From Tetranychus cinnabarinus (taxonomy: Eukaryota; Arthropoda; Arachnida; Trombidiformes; Tetranychidae), in assembly GCA_022266195.1 (NCBI GenBank), contig WHVY01000008.1, forward strand, positions 1,054,001 through 1,118,000: DNA of 64,000 bases. Direction: 5' to 3'. The position numbers and the translations under genes were made by a program. This document shows positions 1 through 10,675 of this stretch, piece by piece; position 1 is the stretch's first letter, and every line of letters starts with the position of its first letter. The notes below the pieces were generated by a model. It had not been told where the DNA came from, did no database searches, and saw nothing but the letters and a program-made list of their open reading frames with translations.

Positions 1-1
1 G

Positions 2-3000
2 ATTTATCATGGGCATACATTGACATCTAAAATTCCATTCCGAAAAGTTGTTGAAGCTATAAATGAATCTGCCTTTGTAACCTCATCATTTCCTGTGATA
101 CTTTCCTTGGAAAATCATTGCTCCTTGCCTCAACAGGTAATCATGGCAGCCACTTTTGTTGAAGTTTTTGGTGACAAATTGATTACCCGTTTTCTCTTTG
201 AATCCGATTTTTCCGATGAACCTCATCTTCCCTCACCTAATCAACTTCGAGGTCGTATTTTGATAAAAAACAAGAAACTCAAAAGTGCTACAAGTTCAAT
301 ACCTCCATCAGTTGCCCCATCAAGTGTGAAAACTAAACCATTTTCAAGATCCAAGTTCATGTTTCGCACAAATAGCCTTATTTCAACAGCATCAACTGGA
401 TCTCTGAATGAAGATGAAGATGATTACGATGATGAAGATGATGATGATGATGCCAGTGCAAGTGGAGGAGGAGGAAACTCGGCTCCAACAAATGGTCCAG
501 CTGGTGGTAATGTTACCAATGTGGGATTAGAATCAGTCACTGGATCAACTTATGTTCCCTCTCCAAAAGGAGTCGCTCTAAGAACGGAATCGTCTTCTTC
601 TCAGGAAGGTGGAGGCTCATCAAATGAAGCTAAATTTTCCAATCGATCTATTTTAGCCAATCGTTATTCTGAACAAAGTGAACATCTTGACAACTTGAGT
701 ACCTCAGCACCAACTTGCAATATTTCTGGTCAACCGGAGGTTACCTCATTGAATACATCTTCAATGGTTGTCAATAAAGTTTCCTCTTGTTCTTCAACCT
801 CTGGCCATAAAGCTGTTCGTAAATCTGACAGTCAGGTTGCTCCTGAACTATCTGATCTAGTCATCTACTGTCAGGCCATCAAATTTCGCGGATTTTCAAC
901 TGATACGGGTAATTCTAGTCCAACCTCTACATTGAAAGAGGCTTCGAGTAAAAAAGGGACCAGCAAAAAGACAAATATATTATCAACTGGAATTTCTTCT
1001 GGCTTCTCAGGATCGCCATCAGCATCTCATATTGCCTCACCCTCTCTAACAGCAACTAGCTCGACAGGTCCAGAATCCTTATCAACTTACACAATCAATC
1101 TTCCTCTATCAACAACCTCGCCATCTCTATCAGCCACTTCACCCGTTAATCAAGCAACAACAAGTACAAGTAATAATGCTTTGACAGCCGCTTCATACGG
1201 ACCGCCACCTTCATCTGGATTAGGAACATCAACAACGGCTTCCGCCAACTGTTCAACGACAATTGCCTCAACATGTACATCTTCAAACTCTGGTTATAAT
1301 GCACATAGACAGCCTTATTCACCCAAAGCATGTTATCAGGTTGCCTCGCTGAATGAACACACAGCCAAAAAATTGTGCAGAAAGCATCCATTAACTTTAA
1401 TTCATCACACTGAATATCAATTAATGCGTAGCTATCCGGCTGGAATGAGAATTGATTCATCAAATTTCAATCCCGTTATATTTTGGGCTTTTGGAATTCA
1501 AATGGTTGCTCTCAACTATCAAACTGAAGATACTGCACTTGCAATTTATAAGGCAATGTTTGAACAAAATGGTCGAACTGGTTATGTTTTAAAGCCGTCT
1601 GTCATGAGGGATCGAAATCATATGGCCTTTGATCGGTTTAATCCTTGGGAGAAAGAGTTTGATGGCCTTTATGCTATTGATTTAACGATTCAGGTTAGAT
1701 TTGAACATTTTATTATCTAATTATTTGTTTGTGATATGTTACTCAGATGGATTAATAAGTCAAACTATGAAGTTGCTGAAATTAATTTTAACAATCTTTT
1801 CAAATTCAGATAATATCTGGTCAATATGTTTGTCCCGATGTTAATAACGGAAGTCCACAAGTTGAAGTTGAAATTATTGGATTACCAGTTGATTGTGCCA
1901 AACAACGAACCAAACTGGTTCAAAGAAACTCATTGAATCCTATTTGGAACAATACATTTGTATTTAGAGTAAGTATTTATACTCAATCTAGCTATATTTG
2001 TGAAAACCATGTTTATTAATATCAATTGTCAATTTAAATTTAAATAACTAATCTAAATTAATTCAAAAAATTTACTTATTCAGATTGTATTTACTGATCT
2101 CGCGTTCATCCGCTTTGCTGTGATTGATTTGGGAACTAATCATCTTGCATCTCATCGAGTTGTTCCTGTTAAATCTTTAAAACCTGGTTACCGTCATTTA
2201 AGACTTCAAAGTCCACAAAATCAACCCCTTCCACTGTCCACATTATTCATTAACTCATCATCTCAAGAAGAGGGTGTTGAAATTGGCTCGACTACATCTG
2301 CATTTAATTTAGGTGATTTTGATCCTTCCCGAAGTACTCCATGTAAAACATCCTCTTATACCACAAATTTGACCAAAACCACATCCATTGGTTGTAATGA
2401 AGGTTTTGATCGAGTCGATGGAAATGCACCATGTGAAACTCCAAGCTTGGGTTTAACCTCAATGCCAGTTCGCCGCCGCATGTTTTTCCTTGTTGTTCAT
2501 GGAGTCATGCCTGAAGAACCATCAACGATTCTTAAAATAACACAGGAATCAACAACTAGTGAAGTTATTGCCCAAGCCCTGACCAAAGCCAACAAATCCA
2601 ATGAAGCGGTATCTGATTATGTTCTTATCGAAGAAGTAGCTAAAGGTTGGGACAAGAAAGGACCTTTTCTTGATCGTTCTTCTACCACCAATCAACGTAT
2701 ATTGGACCCATCAGAGCGTCCCTTGGAAGCTCAATCTCATTGGAATGGTCGTGGAAGATTTGTGATAAAAAAGATTGCCAACGATCCCAGTTCAAGAGCC
2801 TGGTTTAACACCATTAAAGCTCAAATGGAGCGTCTGCGTCGTCAAGATTCGGAAGAGTTGAGTGGATCCTGGGGTGAAGAGATTGATTACTTTCTCGTTT
2901 GTGTTTACAATGTTTCAGAAGATCAACCTTATGCTATTCTTAAGGCGCCAATCACTGGTACAGCTCAGGATATAATTGGTCAAGCTTTGATCAAAGCGAG

Positions 3001-3799
3001 GCGCAAAGAGAATCCTCGTAATTTCCTTCTAGTCGAAGAGATTGAGGTTGAAGGCGAAGTAAACTTGACTAGTGGTAGTGGTAAAAGTAAAGCAAAAGAG
3101 TCACCCATAACTGTTTTCCGTCGAGTCTTACATGACACTGAAAATGTTTACCGTGCTCAAGCCGCTTGGAAGGGTAAAGGGTTGTTTCGTTTAGCCAAAG
3201 CAGACGACGTTAGCTTGATTGCTTCCTCGTCTTCCAAAGCTGATGCCAAATCAAGTCCAGATTTAAGTACTAAATCATCCAAAACTTTTAACCGCTTAAA
3301 ACGAGCAGCAACTGGATCATTAAGAAAACTTAATCGCCTCTCTCGAGTTTCTCGTGAATCTTCAATCCCTGAACCTGAAAGTGGGGGAGGAATCACTGGC
3401 AGTGCTGGAGTCTTGGTCTCATGTGAAAACAATGAAAACATTGTCGAGTTAACTGGACCTCGCGAGGGTTCACATGAATCTCACCATTCCAATTATTTGT
3501 GTCGCACAGATTCTGTCATTATGCCTAACATCAACCCAACATCGGTTCATCTTACTGAACCTCGAACGTTAAATTCAATGGTAAATGAAAGTCCATGTAA
3601 AACTGATGATAAAAAGCGAGCTTCGCTATCAGTTGAAACAAAATCATTCAGAAACCGTCATGGATCTGAACCAGCTACCGAAGGTTTCAATTTTACCAGT
3701 TTAGGAGAAAATGATAATCATTTCAGTGGCCTATCATTTAATCGTTTATCTCGTTTATCCTGGAAATGGTTAAAAACCTGGAGAGCATCAAAAGAGTGA
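2..3799 (+). CDS. PLCE1-like: Phospholipase C epsilon, 3' part (X-Y catalytic core, C2, two RA domains)
   Basis: Coding exons 2-1693, 1810-1968 and 2084-3799 join in phase and give 1,188 residues; the frame is open at the window edge, so the N-terminus (CDC25, PH, EF hands, first half of X) lies outside. PLC-epsilon hydrolyses PIP2 to IP3 and diacylglycerol at membranes downstream of Ras/Rho GTPases. The X domain end (YHGHTLTSKI, then LSLENH) carries the catalytic-site region. An acidic Asp/Glu run at about residues 140-152 marks the autoinhibitory X-Y linker. The Y domain starts near residue 283 (SDLVIYCQAIKFRGF), is split by a roughly 145-residue Ser/Thr-rich insert, and resumes at CYQVASLNEHTAKKLC. 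C2 spans about 560-690; two Ras-association-like domains lie near 748-843 and 884-985, followed by a Ser-rich tail. The Y-domain insert and tandem RA domains set it apart from PLC-beta, -gamma and -delta. Confidence 0.95.
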
Positions 3800-4407
3800 T
3801 AATCACTTGCCTGATTGTAATTGAAATTGATATAAAAAACAAAACAAAGAAACAAATTACAGCATTTTATATAACAATGATAACATTTTTATTGAATCAC
3901 CATTGAAATCAAGAGTCACTTTTCACATTTTACCTCTCAATACTATTCAAAAATCTCTCTTTTTATAATGATCTCATTATTATTGTAACTCATCTTATTA
4001 CTGCTCTTATTATTACTATCGATTCATTTATAATGTCACCAAAACTACAGCCAGCTAATTTTAATTTAATCACATTCATTTACTGTTATAATAATACATA
4101 AATATATATAATTGTAAAACACAATCTAAAAAACTGCTGATTGTAAGCTTCTGGTTATACAAGCATTTTTACATGCTAAATGTATGTACTATTGCCGATC
4201 ATGATAGTTGATCAAATTTGACCTGTTATGAAGAGACAAGTTAGCTTTTAAAATCATCACTTCGTTGTCAGATAATCTTATACTTCTATTTCATAATGTT
4301 TATTTCTGTAAAATCAATTAAATAATTTAAATTCAACAATTTGAACTGATTTATTTAATCATTTAAAGTTATCAAATGCAAAAGATTGGTTCTTCCGATT
4401 TCGCAAA
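3800..4407. other. 3' flank of the PLC-epsilon gene
   Basis: AT-rich sequence after the TGA stop with no coding signal. It probably holds the 3' UTR. An AATAAA-like hexamer lies near 4405, but I cannot place the cleavage site. Confidence 0.5.
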
Positions 4408-4409
4408 TA

Positions 4410-4517
4410 AAGTCATGGGAATCATTAACTATAATTTACTCGAAAATTATGCTATATTGTCTTTCTGGCGTTTCCTTAAACCTTTGAAATGATTTACTGG
4501 TGTAAATCCCATGACTT
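4410..4517. mobile_element. Possible 108-bp mini inverted-repeat element
   Basis: An 11-bp perfect inverted repeat (AAGTCATGGGA at 4410-4420; its complement at 4507-4517) is bordered on both sides by the dinucleotide TA (4408-4409 and 4518-4519). This is the pattern of a Tc1/mariner-type MITE, but the arms are short and chance cannot be excluded. Confidence 0.3.
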
Positions 4518-4959
4518 TAGATGTTTTTGATGAAGCTTCCAAGCTTTCATCCTTGCTTATTAGACTTGCATGGCCTAAATGTTCCAAGGGTTTTACATCA
4601 TTTGAAACAATTCTGATGCATAATTCGACAAAATGTCTGGACGAATCGATACATTCACAAATACACTAGAAGTCAGGTTAAGTTAACTAAAAAGGGTCTG
4701 ACTTGTGTTAATTTTTAGGTGTCGCCAACATTTACAGTACTAAAAGACACAATAAAAATCTAAAAAATTGAATTCGATCTTAAAGGTACTTTACAAGTAT
4801 TTCTTGTTAGATGGCGACTATTGAAAAATCTCCAACTTTCTTAACTAGCCCTAACTACACTGTACTGATGTAATGGCTGCTATAGATTCAAAAAAGAAAA
4901 CACAAGTGATGCAGATTTATTGCATGATTTCGGGCATTTTACAATGAGATTTTTATCAT

Positions 4960-6735
4960 CTGTAACGTAAAAATTATGTTGCCATCAACGACTATTAGGA
5001 AATTCTTGAGTAGCTTGATTCACGTTTCAAGGTTTTGATTTTTATAACAGTGCGGATCTCCACCGGTACATGCGGTTGTTAGGCATCTCGCTTTGAGCAA
5101 TGAAAAATTTTACTGTTTTGGGTTAATTTTGAAAAACATGCGAGTTTAGCTGTTATAAAAATTGTTTCCAATGCATTGGCTTCTAACTATCTCTGTGATT
5201 CCCTGCAAGCGCCAACAAATAGCAGCTACACGTGTTTACTGCCATCAGCCATTTCAAAATATTATACCTCGTCCATTGGAACTAAATTCCAGGCGTACCG
5301 AGGCACAAGTTAAAAGGTAAAACACACATTTATCCATATTTTACTTGAATGGTTAAGGGAGTAGTAAAAGACACAAAACATAGTAACATTGAAGTGACTT
5401 TTTCGAAAATAACACGCGCTTATCCATATTCTTACTTGCATGATTAAGGGAACAGTGAAAGACACAAAAACACAGTAATGTCGGAACCTTTCGCGCGGAG
5501 AACAGCCGTTTATTCATATTTTTATTCAAATTCTTAGGGGAGCAGTTAAAGACACAAAACATAGTAGCATTGAAGAAACTTTTGCGCAAATAACACGCGT
5601 TTATCCATATTTTTACTTGTGTGGTTAGCGGAGTAGTGCAATATACAAAAACACAGTAATGTTGAAAAACTTTCGCGCGGAGAACAGTCGATTATTCATA
5701 TTTTTATTCAAATTCTTAGGTGAGCAGTGAAAGACACAAAACATAGTAGCATTGAAGAGGCTTTTGCGCAAATAACACGCGTTTATCCATATTTTTACTT
5801 GTATTGTTAAGTGATCAGTGGCAGACACAAAAAACAGTAACGTCAGAAAGACTTTTGCAGGGAAACAGTTTTTTATTGATATTTAATTTAGATTCTTAGG
5901 GGAGGAGTGATGGACACAAAAACACAGTAACTTTGAAGAGACTTTTGCGCAAAATACACGCGTTCATTTATATTCTTACTTTCATGGTTAAAGGAGTAGT
6001 GCAATATGCAAAAACATACAAAAGTTGCAGAGACTTTCACGCGAAAAACAGTCATAAATCCATACTTTTAGCTATATGGTTAAGCGAGCAGGGAAAGACA
6101 CAAAAACACAGTAACGTTGACGGGTCTTGCGCGCAAATAACGCGCATATTATTTATATTCTTACTTGCATGTTTAGAGGAGTAGTGCAAAACACGAAAAC
6201 CTACAAAAATTGCAGAGACTTTCTCGCGACAAACATGCGTTTACTCATATTTTTCTTGTGTGGTTAAGTAATCAGTGAAAGACACAAAAACACAGTCACG
6301 TTGCTGAGATTTTGCGCAAATAACAAGGATTCATCCATATTTTTACTTTCATAGTTAAGTGACAAGTAGTAGACTTGTAGACCAAAAACGACAAAAAATT
6401 ATACCAGGAAAAGACCCCACTCTTCGTCAGGTTTACACAGTAAAGTTTAGAGGCAGCGAAGTTTGTCAACGGATCCAACGACTGGCTCTCCACAAAGATT
6501 TGCGATGAGTCTAACCCCAAGCCACAGATCAATGCGAACATCACATCTCGAATCAGGTTGTTTGAAAAGCAAGGTATTCAGGGAATAAAAGGTGAAACTA
6601 TATTGAATAGGGATAGTAATTTGTGAGTTTTCGTTTGATTAACATTGAAACTAACACAAACCTTTACGACTATATAAGGAATGAAATGAGCCTTATTCCA
6701 CTTGCTAAATGCTAAAGGTTAGCAAGGTATTTGAT
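4960..6735. mobile_element. Composite repeat copy 1: left block, ~90-bp tandem array, right block
   Basis: The segment has three parts that recur in the same order at 10.68-12.43 kb. A left block at about 4965-5270 matches 10676-10975. A degenerate tandem array follows at about 5310-6395. A right block at about 6467-6735 matches 8870-9140 and 12160-12420. No intact reading frame is shared between copies, and the short open frames inside the array follow its period. It looks like a non-autonomous, probably retrotransposon-derived element; the class is inferred. Confidence 0.6.
5310..6395. repeat. Degenerate tandem array, period about 90 bp, ~12 units
   Basis: Each unit contains a TTTATCCATATTTTTACTTG-like segment, then GGTTAAGGGAGCAGTGAAAG, a CACAAAAACACAGTAA-like run and an ACTTTTGCGCAAATAACACG-like run. 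Units recur near 5332, 5420, 5511, 5601, 5693 and 5785 and onward, a spacing of 88-92 bp. Divergence between units is substantial, so the array is old. Confidence 0.85.
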
Positions 6736-6835
6736 GTCAAAGGTGCAATCAACAGGAAAGTGTTTCAACTTTCATTTCTGTTTCATTCTAATGAGAAATA
6801 ATGGAAACTTTTTCTTCCACTATTTAACTCGAGGT
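6467..6835. repeat. Dispersed right-block repeat, copy 1 of 3
   Basis: A stretch of about 370 bp begins near GACTGGCTCTCC and ends near TTCTTCCACTATTTAACT. It recurs almost unchanged at about 8866-9230 and, in part, at 12150-12430. The copies at 6.5 and 8.9 kb bracket the broken Gypsy integrase in direct orientation, so this block may be an LTR or LTR remnant; I did not find convincing TG...CA ends. Confidence 0.6.
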
Positions 6836-7039
6836 TCCATCGAGATCTGTTCAAGTATTATCACTATACCACAAACCTGGTCACGACGACAATCTTCTCT
6901 TTTTCAGGCCATCTCTCTATTCTGACTCCACATATTTATAATAATGAGCTAGACGAATAAGGGCACGGAAGCTCACGTGATAGACTTGGACGTACTCGTA
7001 CAACGAGTCATGACTCAAGTGGTTGCTGGTACGTTCTCA

Positions 7040-7990
7040 GCACCTTGACACCCCCCGACTCGTTTGATGGGTTTCCCACGAGTCACGTGAACGTGTTCTT
7101 GAGAGATTTCGAAGATCTTGCCAAGGCTTCCCAGTGGACCGAAACTCGTCATTTGCGTGCCTGCTTCGTTTAACATGAAAGCGAAAGAAAGCTGTCACGA
7201 CGACTTTATATCGGGTCACCTTCGTTCACACAAGACACGCAAGAAAATTCGAAGCCGATTCTACTGGGCTAGTTTAGCGCAAGATGTACGAGAATATGTC
7301 TTAGCTGTGAAGAATCTCAGTCAAAGAAAAAAAATTTTCAACCCACTCACAGGCTGCTGGACCCCATCACGCCAGGAAAGACATTTGAAATGACTGCCTT
7401 GGACTATATAGACCCGTTTCCTTTTGCACTGGAGGCAATCAGATAATAGCCGCTACTGATTAATTCACGCGATAGGTAGAGTGGCAGTGTTTATCTGACG
7501 CGACTGCTAAGAAGGTGGCACGTTTCTTTGCGGAAAGAATTGTCTGTCGGCATGGAGCCTGCAAGACCGTCCTCACCGATCAAGAAAAGAAACTCATTAG
7601 CAGTTTTATGGAAGAAACCTTCTAGCTGTTCGGAGTTAATTACCCCCGTGCTTACCACTCGCCTTTAACGGCTTGACGGAACGGTTTAACAACAGAATAG
7701 CCATGTACAATGAAAGTAAACAACAAGATTGGGAAGACTGTCTACCTTATGGTCAGTTCGTATACAACACCTCGGTGAAGGCCAGTACTAATTATATCAT
7801 TGCATTTTGGTTTATGGACGGGAACCTAACTTACCTGAAGAAACCGTAGGACTGCAAAACACGGAATCTCTGGACATTGATGATCTGTTACAATATGTCG
7901 AACTATTGAAGGATTTTATCGCTGCCAATCGTGAATATGCCCGCAAAACATGCTGCGGACCCTAGTCGTTAATAAGCGTCAAGCTACCAT
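7040..7990 (+). pseudogene. Ty3/Gypsy integrase remnant (H2C2 zinc finger and DDE core, multiply broken)
   Basis: Translated in shifting frames, 7118-7390 resembles the integrase zinc-binding region (SGHLRSHKTRKKIRSRFYW, then REYVLAVKNLSQRK, where expected Cys residues are lost). Next come a core-like FEMTALDYIDPFPF (about 7385), VLTDQEKK with the second Asp (about 7570), and LTERFNNRIAMYNESKQQDW with the Glu region (about 7668 on). In-frame stops and frameshifts separate these pieces, for example a stop in the ETF/LFGVNY segment near 7622. No protease, reverse transcriptase or RNase H was recognised. It is a dead fragment of an LTR retrotransposon. Confidence 0.8.
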
Positions 7991-8056
7991 TGATCTAATC
8001 GGACACCTCCGAAACCTAAAATCATCGAATTGACCCCGGGACCGAGAAGCACCGTT

Positions 8057-8099
8057 GAGCTAGACGATTTACGTCTATATTTATTAAATCGTCTAGCTC
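8057..8099. repeat. Perfect 15-bp stem hairpin in the Gypsy remnant
   Basis: GAGCTAGACGATTTA (8057-8071) and its exact reverse complement (8085-8099) are separated by 13 nt. It lies just 3' of the integrase remnant. Confidence 0.75.
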
Positions 8100-8519
8100 G
8101 TAAGCATTAGTTAGTCGCCAAATGTTTATCGCCAAAAACTTCATACCACCTCATTTATATAATCTGATTTATAACCCCACTATTTTTTAAATTACAATAT
8201 CTACTTATTAGCTTTAAGACCTAAAAAATATATATATCAAAGAAACTTCATCATTAATCATAAAACAGAATTAGGAACCCTTAATTGTAGCCATTCACAC
8301 TACGTCGTTCTTGATAAATCTTCAAATCATATGCAGGCAGGATCTTGGCTGCAGTGCTGTGTTTGTATTCCAGCTTGGCCATGTGCCGATAAAGGTTTCG
8401 AATACCCTCCGGATTATTTGCAGCCGGCTACTTACAATCAACTAACTAACTACTCAACGTATGTGACCATACTCCAATACCAAGACTCGAGCCAGGTCGG
8501 GCCCAACAATTGTTTGAAT

Positions 8520-8890
8520 CGACGTTACACAGTGTAACCACCTTCCGATGAGTCACTCGGTACCCGAACTCGTGTTTCCGGTCGAGTTACCCGAGGCGGT
8601 GATCTCGAGCGCGGTGGCGAAACTTCTGCCGGTTCTAATGTGACGTCCATCCTAAAGCTTGAAAACGCGAGTCCTTTAAAAGAATTATCCGGCGAAAACA
8701 TCCTAATTCTAAACCGATGAGATGTTTTCGGGCGAGACGGCGGAGACGGTGAAACATCACGACCAAGTGGAGGCTGCGTACCGGGCTCAGACCAGTTCTC
8801 AAAAACTGGAAATGTTGACCGAGCCGACGTTGTCTTCACACGCCTGCGTTTAAAGGTAGTCAACCAAAGGCTCTCCTCAAAGATCCAGCC
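8520..8890. other. GC-rich segment within the retroelement remnant
   Basis: This roughly 370-bp segment is visibly richer in G and C, with many CG dinucleotides, than all surrounding DNA. A frame on the minus strand stays open for about 120 codons (Arg/Ser/Pro-rich), but I recognise no family. It lies between the integrase remnant and a right-block copy, so it is most simply retroelement body (for example gag-like or untranslated) with foreign base composition. Confidence 0.4.
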
Positions 8891-9230
8891 CATAAAGGTC
8901 TAGCCCCAAGCCACAGATCAATGCGAACATCACATTTCGAATCAGGTTGTTTGAAAAGCAAGGTATTCAGGGAATGAAAGGTGAAACTATATTGAATAGG
9001 GATAGTAATTTGTGAGTTTGCGTTTGATTAACATCGAAGCTAACACAAACCTTTACGACTATATAAGGAATGAAATGAGTCTTATTCAACAGTTCCACTT
9101 GCGAAATACTAAAGGTTAGCAAGATATTGAATGTCAAAGTTGCAATAAACTAGATAAGTGTTTCAACTTTCATTTCTGTTTCATTCTAATGAGAAATAAT
9201 GGAAACTTTTTCTTCCACTATTTAACTGTT
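8866..9230. repeat. Dispersed right-block repeat, copy 2 of 3
   Basis: Direct repeat of 6467-6835 with few differences, running from the CTCTCCTCAAAGAT segment to CTTCCACTATTTAACT. It stands on the 3' side of the integrase remnant. A further short similarity (ATTCAACATCACACA) links 9366-9390 with 12430-12452, suggesting the original unit extended further right. Confidence 0.6.
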
Positions 9231-9586
9231 AGGCCAGCAAATTATCACTTTGGATAGTTGTTGTGATAACAATTAGAACGAAATTTGCTTGCACTGTTTA
9301 TGCACTTGTTTACCTAACTATTAGACATGAAAAAATGATTTCTATTTATAATATCACTTATTATTGATTCAACATCACACATTATGGATAGGCCCTATCC
9401 GATAGGGTAATTCAAAATCTTACAGCTCAAAACTAAACGAATATCACCACCACAGATACCCAAGTTACCTACCTAGTATTTTAGTACATTTTAACCCCAA
9501 TGATTTAATAACTGTAGCAATATTATCAAGATAATACTGAAAATCTCCACTTCCATCGTTCAATAATGTAGGTATCTTAAATATTA
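9231..9586. other. AT-rich spacer
   Basis: No gene. It contains an imperfect GGATAGGCCCTATCCGATAGGG palindrome-like stretch around 9386-9407 and part of the right-block extension. Confidence 0.4.
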
Positions 9587-10398
9587 GGTAACCAAGAAAG
9601 TAATTTGAGTAAACAATCGATTTTTTTCAAACAATTAGTTTATTCCTTTGAATTTATTATCTAATTTTGATTTTTTTACCGTTGATTAAAGAATATCTTA
9701 GCTTTAATTTACACATATTTTCAAGAAAATGAACATTGATCAACGCAATTAAATTGTGATTTAATTTGATCAACTTTTTTCAATTTTTCAACAATCGAAT
9801 TTGAATCTAAATTTTTAGCAATTAATGACAATGAAAAATTAAAAACCTACATCAATTAGAAGCTTAGATTCCAAATAAGCTATTGACGAAATTTGGTTTT
9901 TCTAACCATTGCCATTATTTAATTGTTTGAAGAAAACCGAAATAACATTAAATTCCCATAGAGAGGGTTTTTGACAATTTTCTATGAGATTTGCGCTAAA
10001 AATCCCATAGAAAATTACCGATAAATTGGATTTTTTCGGCCTTTTTCTTCGAATAATTAAATAATGGTAATGATTAGAGCCACAAAATTTTAATTGTAGA
10101 TTCTTTAGAATCTAAGCTTCTGATCGATGTTAGTTTCTTAAAAATCGACGATCATTCAGCAATCGAAAATTTGATTCTAATTAGATTGCTGAAAAATTAG
10201 AAATCATTTTGAAATCAATTTAATCATAATTTGATTGAGTTAATCAATGTTTTCAATTATGAAATTAAGCTTATATTGAAGCTAAGACATCAATTTATTG
10301 TTGATATAAAAATTAAAATTATTAAATAAATTTAAAGATATAAACTAATCATTTACAATTCAGCCTGATTGTCTACTTAAATTACTTTCTTGGTTACC
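9587..10398. mobile_element. 812-bp element with long terminal inverted repeats
   Basis: The ends GGTAACCAAGAAAGTAATTT (9587 on) and their near-exact complement (to 10398) face each other. Inverted similarity continues inward through much of the element: CTAACCATTGCCATTATTTA near 9902 pairs with TAAATAATGGTAATGATTAG near 10059, and AGCTTAGATTC near 9861 with GAATCTAAGCTT near 10108. The flanks are TA on both sides. No coding capacity was seen. It behaves like a foldback or long-TIR MITE; a Tc1/mariner-type origin is inferred only from the TA flanks. Confidence 0.75.
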
Positions 10399-10675
10399 TA
10401 ATACATTAGTCAATGGACCCCCAGTACAGCGTCTACAATAATATATATAAACTCTCTTAAACTCAGAAACAATTTATCACCAAATCTTATATCCTCCGAT
10501 GCAACCTCGTATAAAATATCTTCGTAAGCTTTGCGCTCATCTCCACCTTTATAAAAATACCGATAGCTACAAAAAACCCTTAAAGATGAACAGAGACGCT
10601 TGACCAGATCCTGCTCTAAGTCGAGGCCACCTCTACTAGTGTGACCACCTCTACCACTGACTACTAGTGTAACGT
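10399..10675. other. Spacer between repeat elements
   Basis: No gene or clear repeat recognised. A CTACTAGTGT motif occurs twice near 10635 and 10660. Confidence 0.4.

Noticed and set aside
1146..1463. 105-codon frame on the minus strand
   Set aside because: Antisense to the PLC-epsilon Y domain, whose frame is conserved.
5353..6544. Several open frames of 60-85 codons on both strands
   Set aside because: They lie inside the ~90-bp tandem array, repeat with its period and change frame with each indel.
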